Below are positions 37,265 to 50,200 of a stretch of 64,000 nucleotides of DNA, one piece after another (the first letter of the stretch is position 1; each line of letters begins with the position of its first letter). Made by a program: the position numbers and the translations under genes. Under the pieces are notes generated by a model. The model was not told the DNA's origin, did not search any database, and worked only from the letters and a program-made list of their open reading frames with translations. Source of the stretch: Hevea brasiliensis (lineage: Eukaryota; Streptophyta; Magnoliopsida; Malpighiales; Euphorbiaceae); assembly GCF_030052815.1 (NCBI RefSeq), contig NC_079507.1, positions 54,757,571 through 54,821,570 of the forward strand, read 5' to 3'.

Positions 37265-40200
37265 CTATAAACCACCAAATACCTGCATAGGACAACACAA
37301 ACCGAGCGTAAGGAATAAGGTAATATGAAGTTGATACCTGTAAATAATGACTCACTCACCTCAGCCAGAATGTCTTTTGAGAGTTGAGATTTGCTTTCTT
37401 CCACTTTATCTGCAACTGGTTTTGTCTGTGGGAATTGACGGATGACCATCGGTGCTTGCTCACCAACAGAGAGTTGACCTCCTGACTCTTGTTGGACCTT
37501 TTGTTTCTGCAGAAGCAATAATGCAGGAACATAAATGCACTATAAAAATAAATGCTTAGTAGACAACAAAAAGGAGACGGTGAAAATAAAACTTCATGCC
37601 ATAAATAATAAATTCACTGAATTAATTGATTAAAAAAAAAAAAAAAAACCTTTATGCCATAAAAAGATAATGAACTACCTCAAATCTACAAGTTTTCTCT
37701 CTTACCAAACAAGTGGCCCTAAAACCATAAATGTGCAAAAAGTATAATCATTGACCTTGAAAATGAGTACAAAAGACGTGCGCGCTGAATCCATTACTTT
37801 GTAATAAAATAGGCTGCTTCAAGGGGGAAAAGAGATCTAGGTGGCTTGAAATTTTTAGTCATTCATATGTTAAATGTTTACTGCAGTAGGCTGCAGCATC
37901 TACTTCACTTTCTCACAAATTCATTTAAAGAAGTGGGATTTCTTTTGATATTATGACACAATTTGACGAGGGGCTGCAATATCAAAATAAGAAACAGCAA
38001 TTACAACATGGGTCTACCTTGACTGGTTTCAGTAAGTGGGGATTTGGGTATAGATCATTGCATGCATAAGTTTATGTCAAAGTGCTCTCCTGATACAAAG
38101 AGAAGATGAAGAAAAAAAAAGAGATTAGCGATTACCAAATACTGAATTGAATGTCAGGAACACTCGCACACACTCTCTCTCTGGAGTCTAGACCACTTTC
38201 TTCTCTTAATGTGCATGGCATGCATGTGCACAAATGCCATGTGTGCAGCATTCACATTTCATTCAAGGCATGGCCTCTAGTGAACTTTCACTTTCCATCT
38301 TCTGAAATTCAGTTTCTAGAATACCCATCAGATCTAGGCATGCATTATGATACCTGTTCTATTTGACGTGATATGCAAGGTAATTTTTTGTAACATTCTG
38401 TTATGTGATTGCTACGTGCAAGGTCTCTTGAGGTAAGAGAAAAGAGTGCAATTAATGCCATGTTAACATATACTGAACATGGGATAAAGATTCAACAAAG
38501 AACAGGGACCTAGAAATGGCAATTCACAAAACCTTGACACAGAAAGACATACACCCAAAAACACACCCGTGGCAATAATCCTTTCCTCCCTCATTCCTGC
38601 TTCTCCAGTTTCTTCTATTTAATTGAAGAGACTTGTTGGTCATTTTGCACAGATATAATTAGTTCCATTCACATAGAACAGTCTTATACATGGGCTGGCA
38701 TGTCTGAGCTGTTAACCTGTGTCCAAATAACACAACTAGCCATGAAGCATATCAGAGCATGAAGACCCAACATTTCAAAAACAAGGTAAGACCATTTGTT
38801 CCAGTACCTTCATGATTCCCCAGTTGGTCTTAATGCATATAAAACCTATAATGTATATAAAACCTATTGTTGGGGTTTCTAACAACAACTCAACTCAACT
38901 AAGCCTTTATCCCAAAACTTTTGGGTCGGCTATATAGATTCTCTTTCTCCTCTCTAAATGATTTTGGGTTAAATCCTGGGAAACGTGTAATGCTTCTAGG
39001 TCATGTTGTAACACTCTCTTCCAAGTCAGTTTAGGTTTACCCCTTCTTTTCTTTCTATCCTCTAACCTAATGTGCTCTACTTGTCTAACTGAAGCCTCCG
39101 TATGTGTACGCTTCACATGACCAAACCATCTCAATCTCTCTTCTTTCAACTTATCCTCAATTGGAACCGCCTTCACTGAACTTGCAATACATGTATTCTG
39201 TCTTCGTTCTACTTAACTTAAAGCCTTTTGACTCTAGAGTACTTCTCCAAAAATCTAGCTTTCTATTGACTCATTCTCGCGTCTCATCAATCAGAACTAT
39301 ATGTGATCGAAGGGCTAAAATTGCTCCACTCCATCCAAACTAACGAAGAAGTTGCTCCACTACCCAAACACACTTAAACCATTCCTATAAAGGGCTGAAA
39401 TGCTGTTGCCCATGTGTAGAATTTAAAAGATGCGGAAACCAAAAGATGCCTAGCCAAAGAACCTCAGTTCTGTTTAATATTTTAGAAAAATTATAAGGAA
39501 TCTAAAAAATAGTAACCTGAACTAGCTCAAAATTTTATACAGTTATACAATATTTACCTTTTTTAATCGTTCTTCTATAGAACTCAAAGCATGAGATTGA
39601 TCCACCTTATTGAGATAGAAATCCCGCTCCCTCTTTGCAGCAGAAATTTCTAGAGCTAATTTCTGCTCCCGTATAGCACTCTTATGTGCTGCAATCGAAA
39701 CACCAGGACTTAGACATACAGAAAACTATAAAAAATTACGTGATAATGATATGAGAAACGAGAAATGTCTTATCTACCAATTTCTTCCGTAAGATCATCC
39801 CACTTGAATTTACTCAAGTATTTGATATTCCAAAGGTCATAATAGAATTGAGACCTCTTTCTGCCACCTAAACATGAAAAAATTAATTAATATATAAATA
39901 AAGGAAAACATGAGCAGATAAAAACATGCAGCTAATAGGAACTACACAAACTTCGCAATATTCTGCTAAAACATTAGGAGGAAGACATCAAGAAAAACAT
40001 GGACTATATCCAAAAAAAAATGTGTATATATATATAAGATACTTAAGTAAACCCAATTCTTCATTTGGGCGACAACACAAACAACAGACAGAAATGAAAG
40101 TAAAAAAGGAACCACAATCCAAACAAAGAATAAGAATTTGAGGCCAAGTAGCTAGGTTAAAAGGGACCCATGCATTTTGCTCATATATAATTTCCAATAT

Positions 40201-40529
40201 CAAGGAAAGCATTTTGATTTTATTGGTTTCTCTACGTGAAAGCTAATTCTTACTCCGCTGTCCAAAATATACACAAATAAGAACACCAAGGAGCTATATA
40301 TAAATTACATGCAAAATTTTATAGGAAAAAAATCATTGCAATTAATTACCAACCTATTTGTTCACCATTTAACATATTCGCAACCCTTTTTGCAATGCTC
40401 TTACTGGTAAATTCAACCCACCTGCAGGTTACAGACGAGGAGAATTAGTTGATTACTTAAATAGCAATTTAATGCAATCTTTCTATGTTAAACAAAATCA
40501 AAGATACAATGTCAAGTAGGTCGTTATAA

Positions 40530-40565
<36 letters not shown>

Positions 40566-41536
40566 AGAGTATCCTAGGAATATTAGCTGTTAATTCTATG
40601 AAGCTATGTTAAATTGTTTAGCATAAATTTAACAGCATTTTTCTTTTTAACATACCCTTCAGAGAATTCTTGACCTCGAAATCCACCAGCTCTTTTGCGA
40701 TTTACTCGAGCAGTGGGATCTGTAGAGTAAAATAATGCATTCTCTTTAATTGATTAACTGCTTACTATCACATAACTTGAGGAGGTTTGCTAATATGACT
40801 AATCAGAAAGATGAATAAGAGAAAAAGTTAAGAATTGAATAGTTATCAATTGGTCACCTTCAGGTGCAAGGTAGATCCTCTGTATTTCTCCATATTGGGA
40901 AAGAATATGACGAAGCTTTACATGATCCATGTGGGGAGGGATTCGACTTAAGTAGCAAACACCTCGCTTGTCAGCCTTAGCAGCTTCCTTTAGTAACTGC
41001 TCTTTATTCTTCTTCTTCTTCTTCTTTTTAATCCTATTGACCATTTCAACATTGGATTTTGGATCCTCTTCTTCTATAGGATTTATTCCAATGACCTCTT
41101 CTTCTTCCTTGCCTTTTGCAGTTTCAATTTTTCCACCTTCAGCTGCTGGATTCACCTCTTGTGAAAAACCCACTGTATTAACATCTTCCTCTTCATCCTC
41201 AGCAGTTTTCTGTAATAATTGCCTTTTTGTTTCCTTTACTTTCTTTTTCCTCTCACCATTACATTTTTTACTACCTTCCTTGCTTAAAGAAGCTTCCTCC
41301 AACAATTTCATCTTTATTTTATTTTTCCCACTTTCCACCCTCATATCACCAGCTTGTAAATTCCCTCCAGCTGGAGGGCTGTGTTCATGGATCTCCTGTT
41401 CATGCTCTGTTTTTACACTTTCCTGCGATTGCTTTTTCTTTTTATTCTTCCTACTTGTAGCCCTTTCTGCACTGGACTTTGGACACCCTTCATTCTGAGA
41501 ACTCGACCCATTAACCTTATATTCTTCATTAGCCAT
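37265..41536 (-). CDS. ESF2/ABT1-like pre-rRNA processing factor, copy 3
   Basis: Seven exons: 41536-40858, 40719-40656, 40421-40354, 39867-39778, 39688-39558, 37506-37360, 37282-37265. GT-AG introns and consistent phases give 398 residues. The start ATG ([10 protein letters not shown]) follows an in-frame stretch that is probably untranslated. The N-terminal 200 residues are Lys/Glu-rich. An RRM-like domain spans about 192-305 ([46 protein letters not shown]), followed by [16 protein letters not shown], a basic helix and the family's C-terminus [15 protein letters not shown]2/ABT1 proteins work in the nucleolus in early 18S rRNA processing with the DEAH helicase Dhr1. The upstream flank is replaced at about 41690 by RGLG 5' sequence, so its promoter differs from copy 4. 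It is convergent with Rab2. Confidence 0.9.
38885..39300 (-). mobile_element. RTE LINE 3' fragment in ESF2 intron 5
   Basis: It begins with a caactcaactcaact tail at the left and encodes [20 protein letters not shown]. It shares its position and internal deletion with the fragments at 18150 and 60826. Confidence 0.88.
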
Positions 41537-41692
41537 TCTGCCTAATGAAATAAAATGAAAATACAATCTCACTTGCAGAGAAGGAAATATATGCAGGTAG
41601 TTAAGCTAATACAAACAATTAAATACTCTACATTTTTAATATAAAATAAATGAATAAAAATGTGAATTTTCCACCTGCATTTGTATAAAACA

Positions 41693-44186
41693 AATGAGCG
41701 GTAACCTATTCATCAAATCACATTTAAAGCATGTTCCACATTCCAAAGCTACACAATGCATACATTCTAGGTATTGAAGATGAAGCTTAACCTGTCCACT
41801 CATTACTCCGGGTGAAATCAATACCAAGAAGGAGATTTGGGGACTCAAGGCCTGCACGTTTAAGAGCAACATTCACCTGCGAATAAAATAATAGTTCATT
41901 CTACCACAAAATTATTTCAATAGACAGAATGATCAGAGCAATTTCACTGAAAAAGTAGAACCGTGGATAAGAATTCCATGCCATTTTTCAATGACAAACA
42001 ACCAATATAACCAGCCATTTTTCTCAAGCGTGATAAGCCAGAAATAATGCACAAATACATTTCACAATAACGAAGAAGAACAGAAAATGAAGTTAAACAC
42101 AATCTGAAGGCTAGTTTGAAAAATACAAGTATTTTGAACACCCAAGTGCAACAACTGACACCCATAATAATGTCAGAAGTATATGAACACAACAACCAGC
42201 ATTACATTCTCTTCCTAAAAACAGAAGATGGCCTATCTTCACTTTCCAAGACAAGGAAATATGTTATGGCCTATGCTGACGTTTTAGTCTAACATATATC
42301 CTGCATTCCTGCTTAAGTGAATCATCATAGCACAATACAAGTGTTTGATGCAGTTCAAGAATTTACTAAACATTATCACTAAATGATATGGTAATATGAT
42401 AGATAAAAGTTAACTGAAACAGTATACACCCTGTCACCTGGTACCACAATGTCTATTTTGAAGCAGCAAGAATGTGAAGTTCAAATTAGTTGCACAGAAA
42501 AGGAGAGAGATACATACAAAACAACTTGTGTTTTTATTGCAATTCAAAGATTCTTAAACAGTAAACACCTTGCATAACATATTTACCTAATTAAATGAGC
42601 AAAGCTACTCATTGAGCAAGTTGCAAGTATGCAACATGGATTCTTAGTTTTATTTATGTCTATCAGCTCACACCATCCTTTCTAATTCTTCTTGTATATC
42701 GTCTCACATGTATAAGAAAATCACAGAGTCTAAAAGTTATTGCATTCTGTATTACCTGACCCAAAGTTTTGCACTCAGCAGCAAGTGTTTCAGAGCAGAA
42801 GCTGAAATAGTCTCCAAAATAGGATGACTGAGGATATCCATATGGACCCCTTGAAGAAGAATTTGAACCCTCACATGAGCTTTTGCCCACAGTTTGCTTC
42901 CCTACAGAAATTTACCCGTTACTAACAGAAACCACTTGTTTCTTTCACATCATAACAATCCTAATCAGCCAAAAAATTATAAGTATTATTATTCTTTATT
43001 CAAACAAATAGGAAAAGAAATCAATGAAGCCAAAAGAGGACCCTAATATGTGTATCTTAATTCTTAAATGTCTTTCAAACTACCAAGCAGATGAAGGGTA
43101 CTGAATGATATGGGATGACGATTTAGTTGTATACTTGTTATATTAACTATGATTACTAAAAGGAACTTCATGTCAGATAGTATTCCCTCCCATCCCCCCT
43201 CTCTACATAAAGACATGTGGCTCATGTAAAAACCCAGATACTCTACTATTTTCCTCCACTAATATTGCTGACTTAAGGCTAAAACACATCAACCTCCTGC
43301 ATATACTGGCACAAATCTCATCCTTCATCATTATGGAATGAAAAAGCTAAGAGCTCCAAACCAATCAAAAATCTAATCTCAATTGGACAAGTGAACTCAT
43401 CAGGACAGAGCCAGGGTTTTGCCTTAGCAGTTGCAGACCAGAAAGTTATCGTTAAAATTTATAACAAAATTAATATGTAACATCAATCTACAACTATTAT
43501 TGATTGGATCACGGATAACCCATTTGTTCTTGTGAAATATTTTAGGACGCAAACTGCACGCACACTGTAATTAACAGAATTGGAAGTACTTAAGATACAT
43601 TTTTGTGCATCATCTGCCATTGTCATTTATTGTTAGTATGAATTCACAATATGCAAACCATTTAAAGATTATCTCTACAGTGAGCTTTAGTTTGATGGAT
43701 TCCTTCTTCCACACTATATTCAAGCCCAATAGAAAACCCACATTACTATTATTTCTAAAAAGGTCAAAAAAAATATAAGAGTACTGAACTAGGAAATTTT
43801 ACGATAGAAGAAAGAAACGATTTTGTTCTTTTGAGTGAGTTACGTTGAAAAAAACAAGGACAATCTTGAAACTAAAATTAGGAACTTTTAAGGTAAATTA
43901 TAAAAATAAAAATAGCAAACACGGAGTCTGTTTGAACGACGGCGAGGGTGATAGACGGGTAAATAAAAGTGAGGAGGGGTCCAAACACAAAGGCTCTACC
44001 TTTCCATTAATTAATTCCTTTCCTAACAGACCCGTGCAATAAAACAATAAATACAGTAAAAAAAGAGAAAAGTTTAAAGGCTTGTCCTCATGCAGTTCGA
44101 TCAAGAGACCAGAATTCTGGATTGATAGTGCAAGAGAAAGAGAGAATAGCACAAACGCTTGGTTTTAGTTTATAGTTCATACCCAT
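41693..44186 (-). pseudogene. RGLG-type E3 ligase, 5' fragment (exons 1-3)
   Basis: Exon 1 is probably the 4-base ATGG (44186-44183). Exon 2 (42901-42756) then reads MGKQTVGKSSCEGSNSSS, and exon 3 (41876-41792) reads VNVALKRAGLES with a GIDFTRSNEWTG ending. The start has a glycine at position 2 that could be myristoylated, as is usual in RGLG ligases. The reading frame is open here, but the gene is cut in intron 3 at about 41690. There it joins the upstream flank of ESF2 copy 3, so the copine/vWA core and RING domain are missing. The fragment duplicates 51444-54397. Confidence 0.85.
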
Positions 44187-44553
44187 TTTGGAAAGCTGAG
44201 CGTGAAAAATTTTGGGGGTATGGTCGGTGAGTAATGGAAATCGACAAGATCTCAGAATTCCTTTTTGTGAAGTAACAACACCCTTGATCAGTTCCTCCTG
44301 CTAGATCCTATCAGCATCAATCAGCAGAACCCAAGAACCCGACTCAGTCGCCAGGAGAAGCAACAAGCTGTGAAGGAATGATCTCGAAATTTATGCTACT
44401 TGCGCTGGTTCATAACCTAAACCGGTGTATTGTATATTCTTGGGTATAATTTTCCTTAAGCGGGTGGGCTTCAATTGATCCAATGCTAGACAGACAGCAA
44501 TACCTGTCGTCCAGTTGTAAGTTTCTAGAGTTGTCGCAGGATACTGGCCCATT
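44187..44553 (-). promoter_or_regulatory. Putative RGLG upstream region
   Basis: This flank of the probable start codon is conserved in both RGLG copies until about 44553/54397. A roughly 100-bp segment near 54180-54280 is missing here. No defined motif can be pointed to. Confidence 0.35.
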
Positions 44554-44828
44554 TAATAATCATATATTTATAAAAAAAAAATATTGATTTTATTACGATA
44601 ATAATTTAAATAAAAAATAGTTAATTATATATTAATATAATTTTCTTAATAATAAAAAATAGTAAATAAAGAACAATATGTTCTACTAAATTTTTAAATA
44701 TCTCATATTAGGTTTTATAATTTTGAAAAAAAGAATTATTTAATTTATAGTAATATTGTTCACCAAATAAATAATATAAAAAAATGTTTTAACATGATTT
44801 TCAAAAAGAAAATTATAAAAAAGTTTAT

Positions 44829-47249
44829 TTTCTATGATCTAACATAATTCATTTTAATAATGCATAATTAATCTTTTAAAATTATAAAATTATTCTAAAA
44901 AATATGTTTTAAATTATTTTTTTAAAGTTAATTATTTAAAAATTAAGTAATTTAGTTGAAATGAAACTTAATTTTAAATATAATTTTTTAAAATATAGTG
45001 TTTTGAGAATAATTATAAATTATAAATTTAAAATATTTATGTATGATCATGTATTATGAAAATAAATTATATTAAATCATATAAAATAATATTTTTAATA
45101 TTTTTTTCATGAAAATCATGTTAAAAATTTTTATAATTATTTAATTATTGAAAATATGACTATAAATAAAATAAATTTTTTTAGAAATTAAAGATCATAA
45201 TATAAAAAATTTAAGAATATAGTAAAATATGTTATTTGTTTTTAATAACTTTTACTATTTACTATTTGAAAAAAAATATTATTATTTAATTAACTTGTTT
45301 TTAATAACTTTATTAAAATAATTATAACTGTGAAAAGATTTTAACCTTTTTATAAAATATATAATTATTATATAAAGTAAATAATTATTTAAATGTTTCT
45401 CATCATAATATTATATAAATTTTATTTTATTGATACATCGATATGAATATGACAATTCATAGCAAGTTGGCATTCTCCGTACTTTAATTTATATAAAAAT
45501 AAAACAAAAATTGCGCAAAGTGCGGCTTATTGCTTTTAGGACAAAGCATAATTTGGTTCAAATCAAAAAATTGAATTGAACTGAATTAATTTAATTCAAT
45601 TGATTTGATTTTAAAATTCAATCGGTTCGGTTTGATTTTACATTATAAAAATTTCGGTTATTTCGGTTCAGCTCGGCTTTAAAGAGAAAAAAAAATTTGT
45701 TAAACCGAACCGAACTGAATAATAATTTATATATTCAAATCGAATCAAATCGAACCGAATCGATTTTTGAATTGATTTATTTTTATAGGAAATTTATGAA
45801 TTATATTTAATTATATATATATATTAATTGTTTAATTTCATTGATTAATGATTATTAGGTTCAAATTAAAGTTAAAATTAGACCAAATAACTTGAAAATC
45901 AAGTCTAAATTAAAAAAATCAATCAAAAATCAAAACCGATCATTTTAAACCGAACTGAAATAGAGCGATTCAGTTTGATTCGATTTTTCACCCATTTCAG
46001 TTAGGTTCGCTTTCTAAAATTTAAAATTTGATTTTTATAATTTAATTCGGTTCGGTTCGAACCGAATGCTCACCCCTAATTGCTTTGTTTCAACTTAAAT
46101 CAAAATCCACGATCTGTTTACAAACCAAAAATTTTCAAATTTTCTTAAATAAATTATATTTTAAATACAAAAACATACAATAAATTATATTTAAGGCTAG
46201 AACTATTTTTTTAAAAGATAAGTTGACCAAATTATTTAAGAAAAAAACATCTTTGATTAATTATAATAATTAACTATATAAAGGAAAACATCATAATTAA
46301 AAAAGAAAATTAGTATATGCATTATAAAGTAATTAACATTAAAGGAAAAGGACTATTTAGTATAATTAAGAGAGTGTTTATTTTATCTTATATAAAAATG
46401 CTGAATCAGTTTATAAATTTTAAAAATAAATTAATTTATTTTGTTTATAATAATTTTTAAATTTATAAGTTGAAATTATAAATTAAAAAAAAATAAGCTG
46501 AAGACCTATCCTTTCATTTTAACGCTTACTAAATTTTTTTTATATTATCTTCATTTAATTTTAAAAATTTTATCATAAATCTCGATTAATATTCTTTTTA
46601 GTCATTTTAATAGTAAATGTGTTTATAAATTATTTTTTAATAAACATATTAACTACTTGCAAGTCATATTTATAAGTATTTTAACCAAATGCTACTTTTT
46701 CATAAATTAAATCAAACACCCTTTGAGTAGAACCACCAAATGCCATTTTAGTAAAGGTTCACTCTTGCCATGAACCAGAACCAGACTACACAGGTATAAG
46801 ACAAATGAAGCTCTTACTCCTTGGTTCTCCATCAACTTGAGAGCACAATTGATGATTCAATTCAAAAACAATGAAAAAAACACAAACATGGGAGAAAAAA
46901 ATGGCAGACAGAACAGGAAAGCTGTAAAGGGATGTAATGTAATAATATATCGGTTAAAACTACAAATCCAACAAAGTGCACCGACTCCCAAACAAGAACC
47001 ATAAATTCACATCCCCACAACCATTCAAATTACAGGGATGAACAACAGTAATATAGTATATCTAATGATTTAACCAGGGATTCTAAATATTCCCATGTAG
47101 GTTTTGTATAGGTGTTCTTCTTCTTCTTCTTAACCAGTGCCCCTGCAAGTGTTAACTGAAAAGGAAAAAATTCCAGTAAGAGATGGTTTCATGTTCTCAT
47201 ATTTGCATCATACATCTAAAGCCAGAACAACGAGACTCGTTTCTGGTGT
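44829..47249 (-). repeat. RGLG 3' flank (partner of 10490-12359)
   Basis: This is AT-rich DNA beyond the RGLG stop codon, closely similar to 10490-12359 except for the 542-bp insertion at 45537. It contains no gene. Confidence 0.85.
45537..46078. mobile_element. hAT-type MITE-like insertion (542 bp)
   Basis: The insertion is flanked by the 8-bp duplication attgcttt (45529-45536 and 46079-46086). The duplicated block at about 11160 has the unoccupied site with one attgcttt. The right end, read inverted, is TAGGGGTGAGCATTCGGTTC. The left end (TAGGACAAAGCATAATTTGG) is a degraded match. The interior is full of ggttcggtt/aaccgaacc repeats and has no frame. Confidence 0.85.
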
Positions 47250-50200
47250 TCAAATAATGCTGCCTAACAGTGTTCTGCTTTGAATTGGCCTTCTGCAGAA
47301 TGGACATGGCTTATCTGCTAAGAGGTCTGAATATTCGCTACATGTCTGTCAAAAAAAAGATAATTCATAAAACAAAAAATGCATCAAATTTCTTCCATTT
47401 GATGTATCTCCTGTAAAAGCTTAATAAAAATAGCATCAAAGGCGAACTACCTGATGTCCACAATCAAAGACCACTTCCTTTAAATTCCAGGTGCAAATGG
47501 AACAAAACTGCATAAGCACAATAACCACATAGAAGTTTATCTTTATGCTCATGACCAGCAGTCAAAGTCACATGAACAATTTAACCGGTAAATTGTTGGA
47601 AAATAAGGGTTAGCATCTAAACAAGTGTCATGCCGTGTGAACTAAAATCCCCAATGCAACTCACTGCCAAAAAATAATGCATCTTGTGCAACCATAAATA
47701 AAAATGGTAAACAAGCAAAGTGCATATTCCAAAATAATCAAAGCATATTTGATTAAACCCAAACCTTATTCAGAACATAAGCAGCCAATTTCTATATGCA
47801 AGAACAATTTTATAATGTTTTTCTTCGATCAGAAGGTATTTCCACAACTTAAAAAGCAACTTACCAGATCTTCAATAGTTTGGCTCATAGCAAGCAGAGC
47901 TGAATCAACAGGCTGGCTGTCTCCTTCACAAGGAGGTACATGTGAGCTATTGAAAGATGATTCTCCAATGTCAGGTGGAGGAAGGGGAATCCTCTCAGGA
48001 ACGCTTCCTATTTGACAACTGTCAATTAAAATGAAAAGGTAAAAATATGACAAAAAGATGCATCAGTTTTCAATTGATAAAGACTTTAAAGAATGACCAG
48101 AAGGAAAATATTCTTTTTTTACCCCAAATTTAGATATTTTGTTGTGCTATACTCAACTCAACTCAACTCAACTAAGCCTTTATCCTAAAAATTTGGGGTC
48201 GGCTATATGGATTCGCTTTCTCCACTCTGAACGATTTTGGGTTAAATCCTCAGAAATGTGTAATGCTTCTAGGTCATGTTGTACTACTCTCCTCCAAGTC
48301 AATTTAGGTCTACCCCTTTTTTTCTTTCTATCCTCTAACCTAATGTGCTCTACTTGTCTAACTGGAGCCTCCGTATGTCTACGCTTCACATGACCAAACC
48401 ACCTCAATCTCCTTTCTCTCAACCACTCCTACCTTTTCTCTAATACTCTCATTACGGACTTTATCTAGTCTAGTATGGACACTCATCCACCTTAACATTC
48501 TCATCTCTGCAACTCTTTCAGTGCCCAACACTCACTACCATATAACATAGCCGGTCGTATGGCTGTACGGTAAAATTTTCCTTTCAATTTATTGGGAATC
48601 TTACGATCACATAAAACTCCCGTGGCACGTCTCCACTTCAACCATCCAGCTTTAATCCTATGACTAACATCCTCCTCACATCCCCCATCTACTTGAAGGA
48701 CTGAGCCTAGATATTTAAAGTGATTACTTTGGGACAGTATCACTCCATTCAAACTAACTCCTTCCCTATCACCAGTTTGGCCTTCACTAAACTTGCAATG
48801 CATATATTCTATCTTCGTTCTACTTAACTTAAAACCCTTTGACTCTAGAGTACTTCTCCAAAGTTCTAGCTTTCTATTGACTCCTTCTCGTGTCTCATCT
48901 ATCAGAATAATATCATTCGCAAACATCATGCACCAAGGAATACTCTCTTGTATATGTTTCGTTAGTTCATCTAAAACTAATGTAAAAAGGTAAGGGCTTA
49001 TAGCTGATCCTTGGTGTAATCAAATTGATATCGGAAAATCTCTTGTGTCCCCTCCCACTGTGCGCACAATAGTAGTTGCTCCTTCATACATATCTTTCAA
49101 TACTTGTATGCACCTAATAGATACCCTCTTTTGTTCTAACACATTCCATAAGACCTCTCTTGGAACACTATCATAAGCCTTCTCCAAATCAATAAAAACC
49201 ACGTCTAGATCTTTCTTCACATCTCTATATTTCTCCATCAAGCTTCTAATGAGAAAGATCGCTTCCATAGTTGAACGATCGGGCATGAAACCAAATTGAT
49301 TGAGAGAGATAGAAGTATCATGACGTAGTCAATGCTCCACAACTCTTTCCCACAACTTCATAGTATGGCTCATGAGTTTAATTCCCCTATTGTTGTGCTA
49401 TACTGAGAGGGAATTTTCATCAGAGCAGCAAGAGCAAATTCTATCTCCTTTCTGGATGTCTCCTCATTCTTTGACATAATTTCCGTGAAATTCACAAACT
49501 GCAGAGAGAAAGGAAATTTAAAAAAAAAAAAAAAATCTTAGTCAGTGTCATAATTCTCCATAAAAATATAAAACAAATAAGAATAAATAATTCAAAGAAA
49601 GGAGAATTTTGAAAAGCCTTAAACACTTACATGAAAGTTATTAAAGTCTCGAGCAGGGATGTTATCACAAAACTCCTTCATATTATCCCAGGTTTCATCT
49701 CCAACCCCAACTAATATAATGGATAAGGGAAGCTTGCTGTGAGAAACAAATGCATAATTAAAAAATGATTAGGAAGTATAAAAAGACCAATTGGAGGAGA
49801 AAATGGGCTACCCTGATTTTACCTTGTTTGTACAATGGCTTCAGTAGTCTTTTGGACCTGCAGGCCACCGACCTGAGATGACCATTAAATATATTGCATT
49901 AAAGCGTTGGATGATTATCCAGTCACAAAAATTGATCCACAGCTGATAGCCATCATTTCCGCAGAAACCGTAGGTGATATGAAACCCATTCTTGAACCTT
50001 TACTTGCAAGCTTAAGCTTTTTGGTTGCATTATATCAGAAACTCTTTAACCTTAAAGTCCAGAGTTCAAATCTAGAAACCCCATATTATTAATTAAATTT
50101 CAACACAAGGAAAAAATGAATTAGTGCTTGACCACATTTCTAGCCAATAGGTTCCAGTTTGAATCCTGGCCAGTGGCCATCCCACCTCATATTATTATCA

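Noticed and set aside
43845..44152. Short frames on both strands conserved in both RGLG 5' copies (also 53592-53899)
   Set aside because: Conservation reflects recent duplication of the whole region; it lies in the first intron of RGLG and shows no domain.
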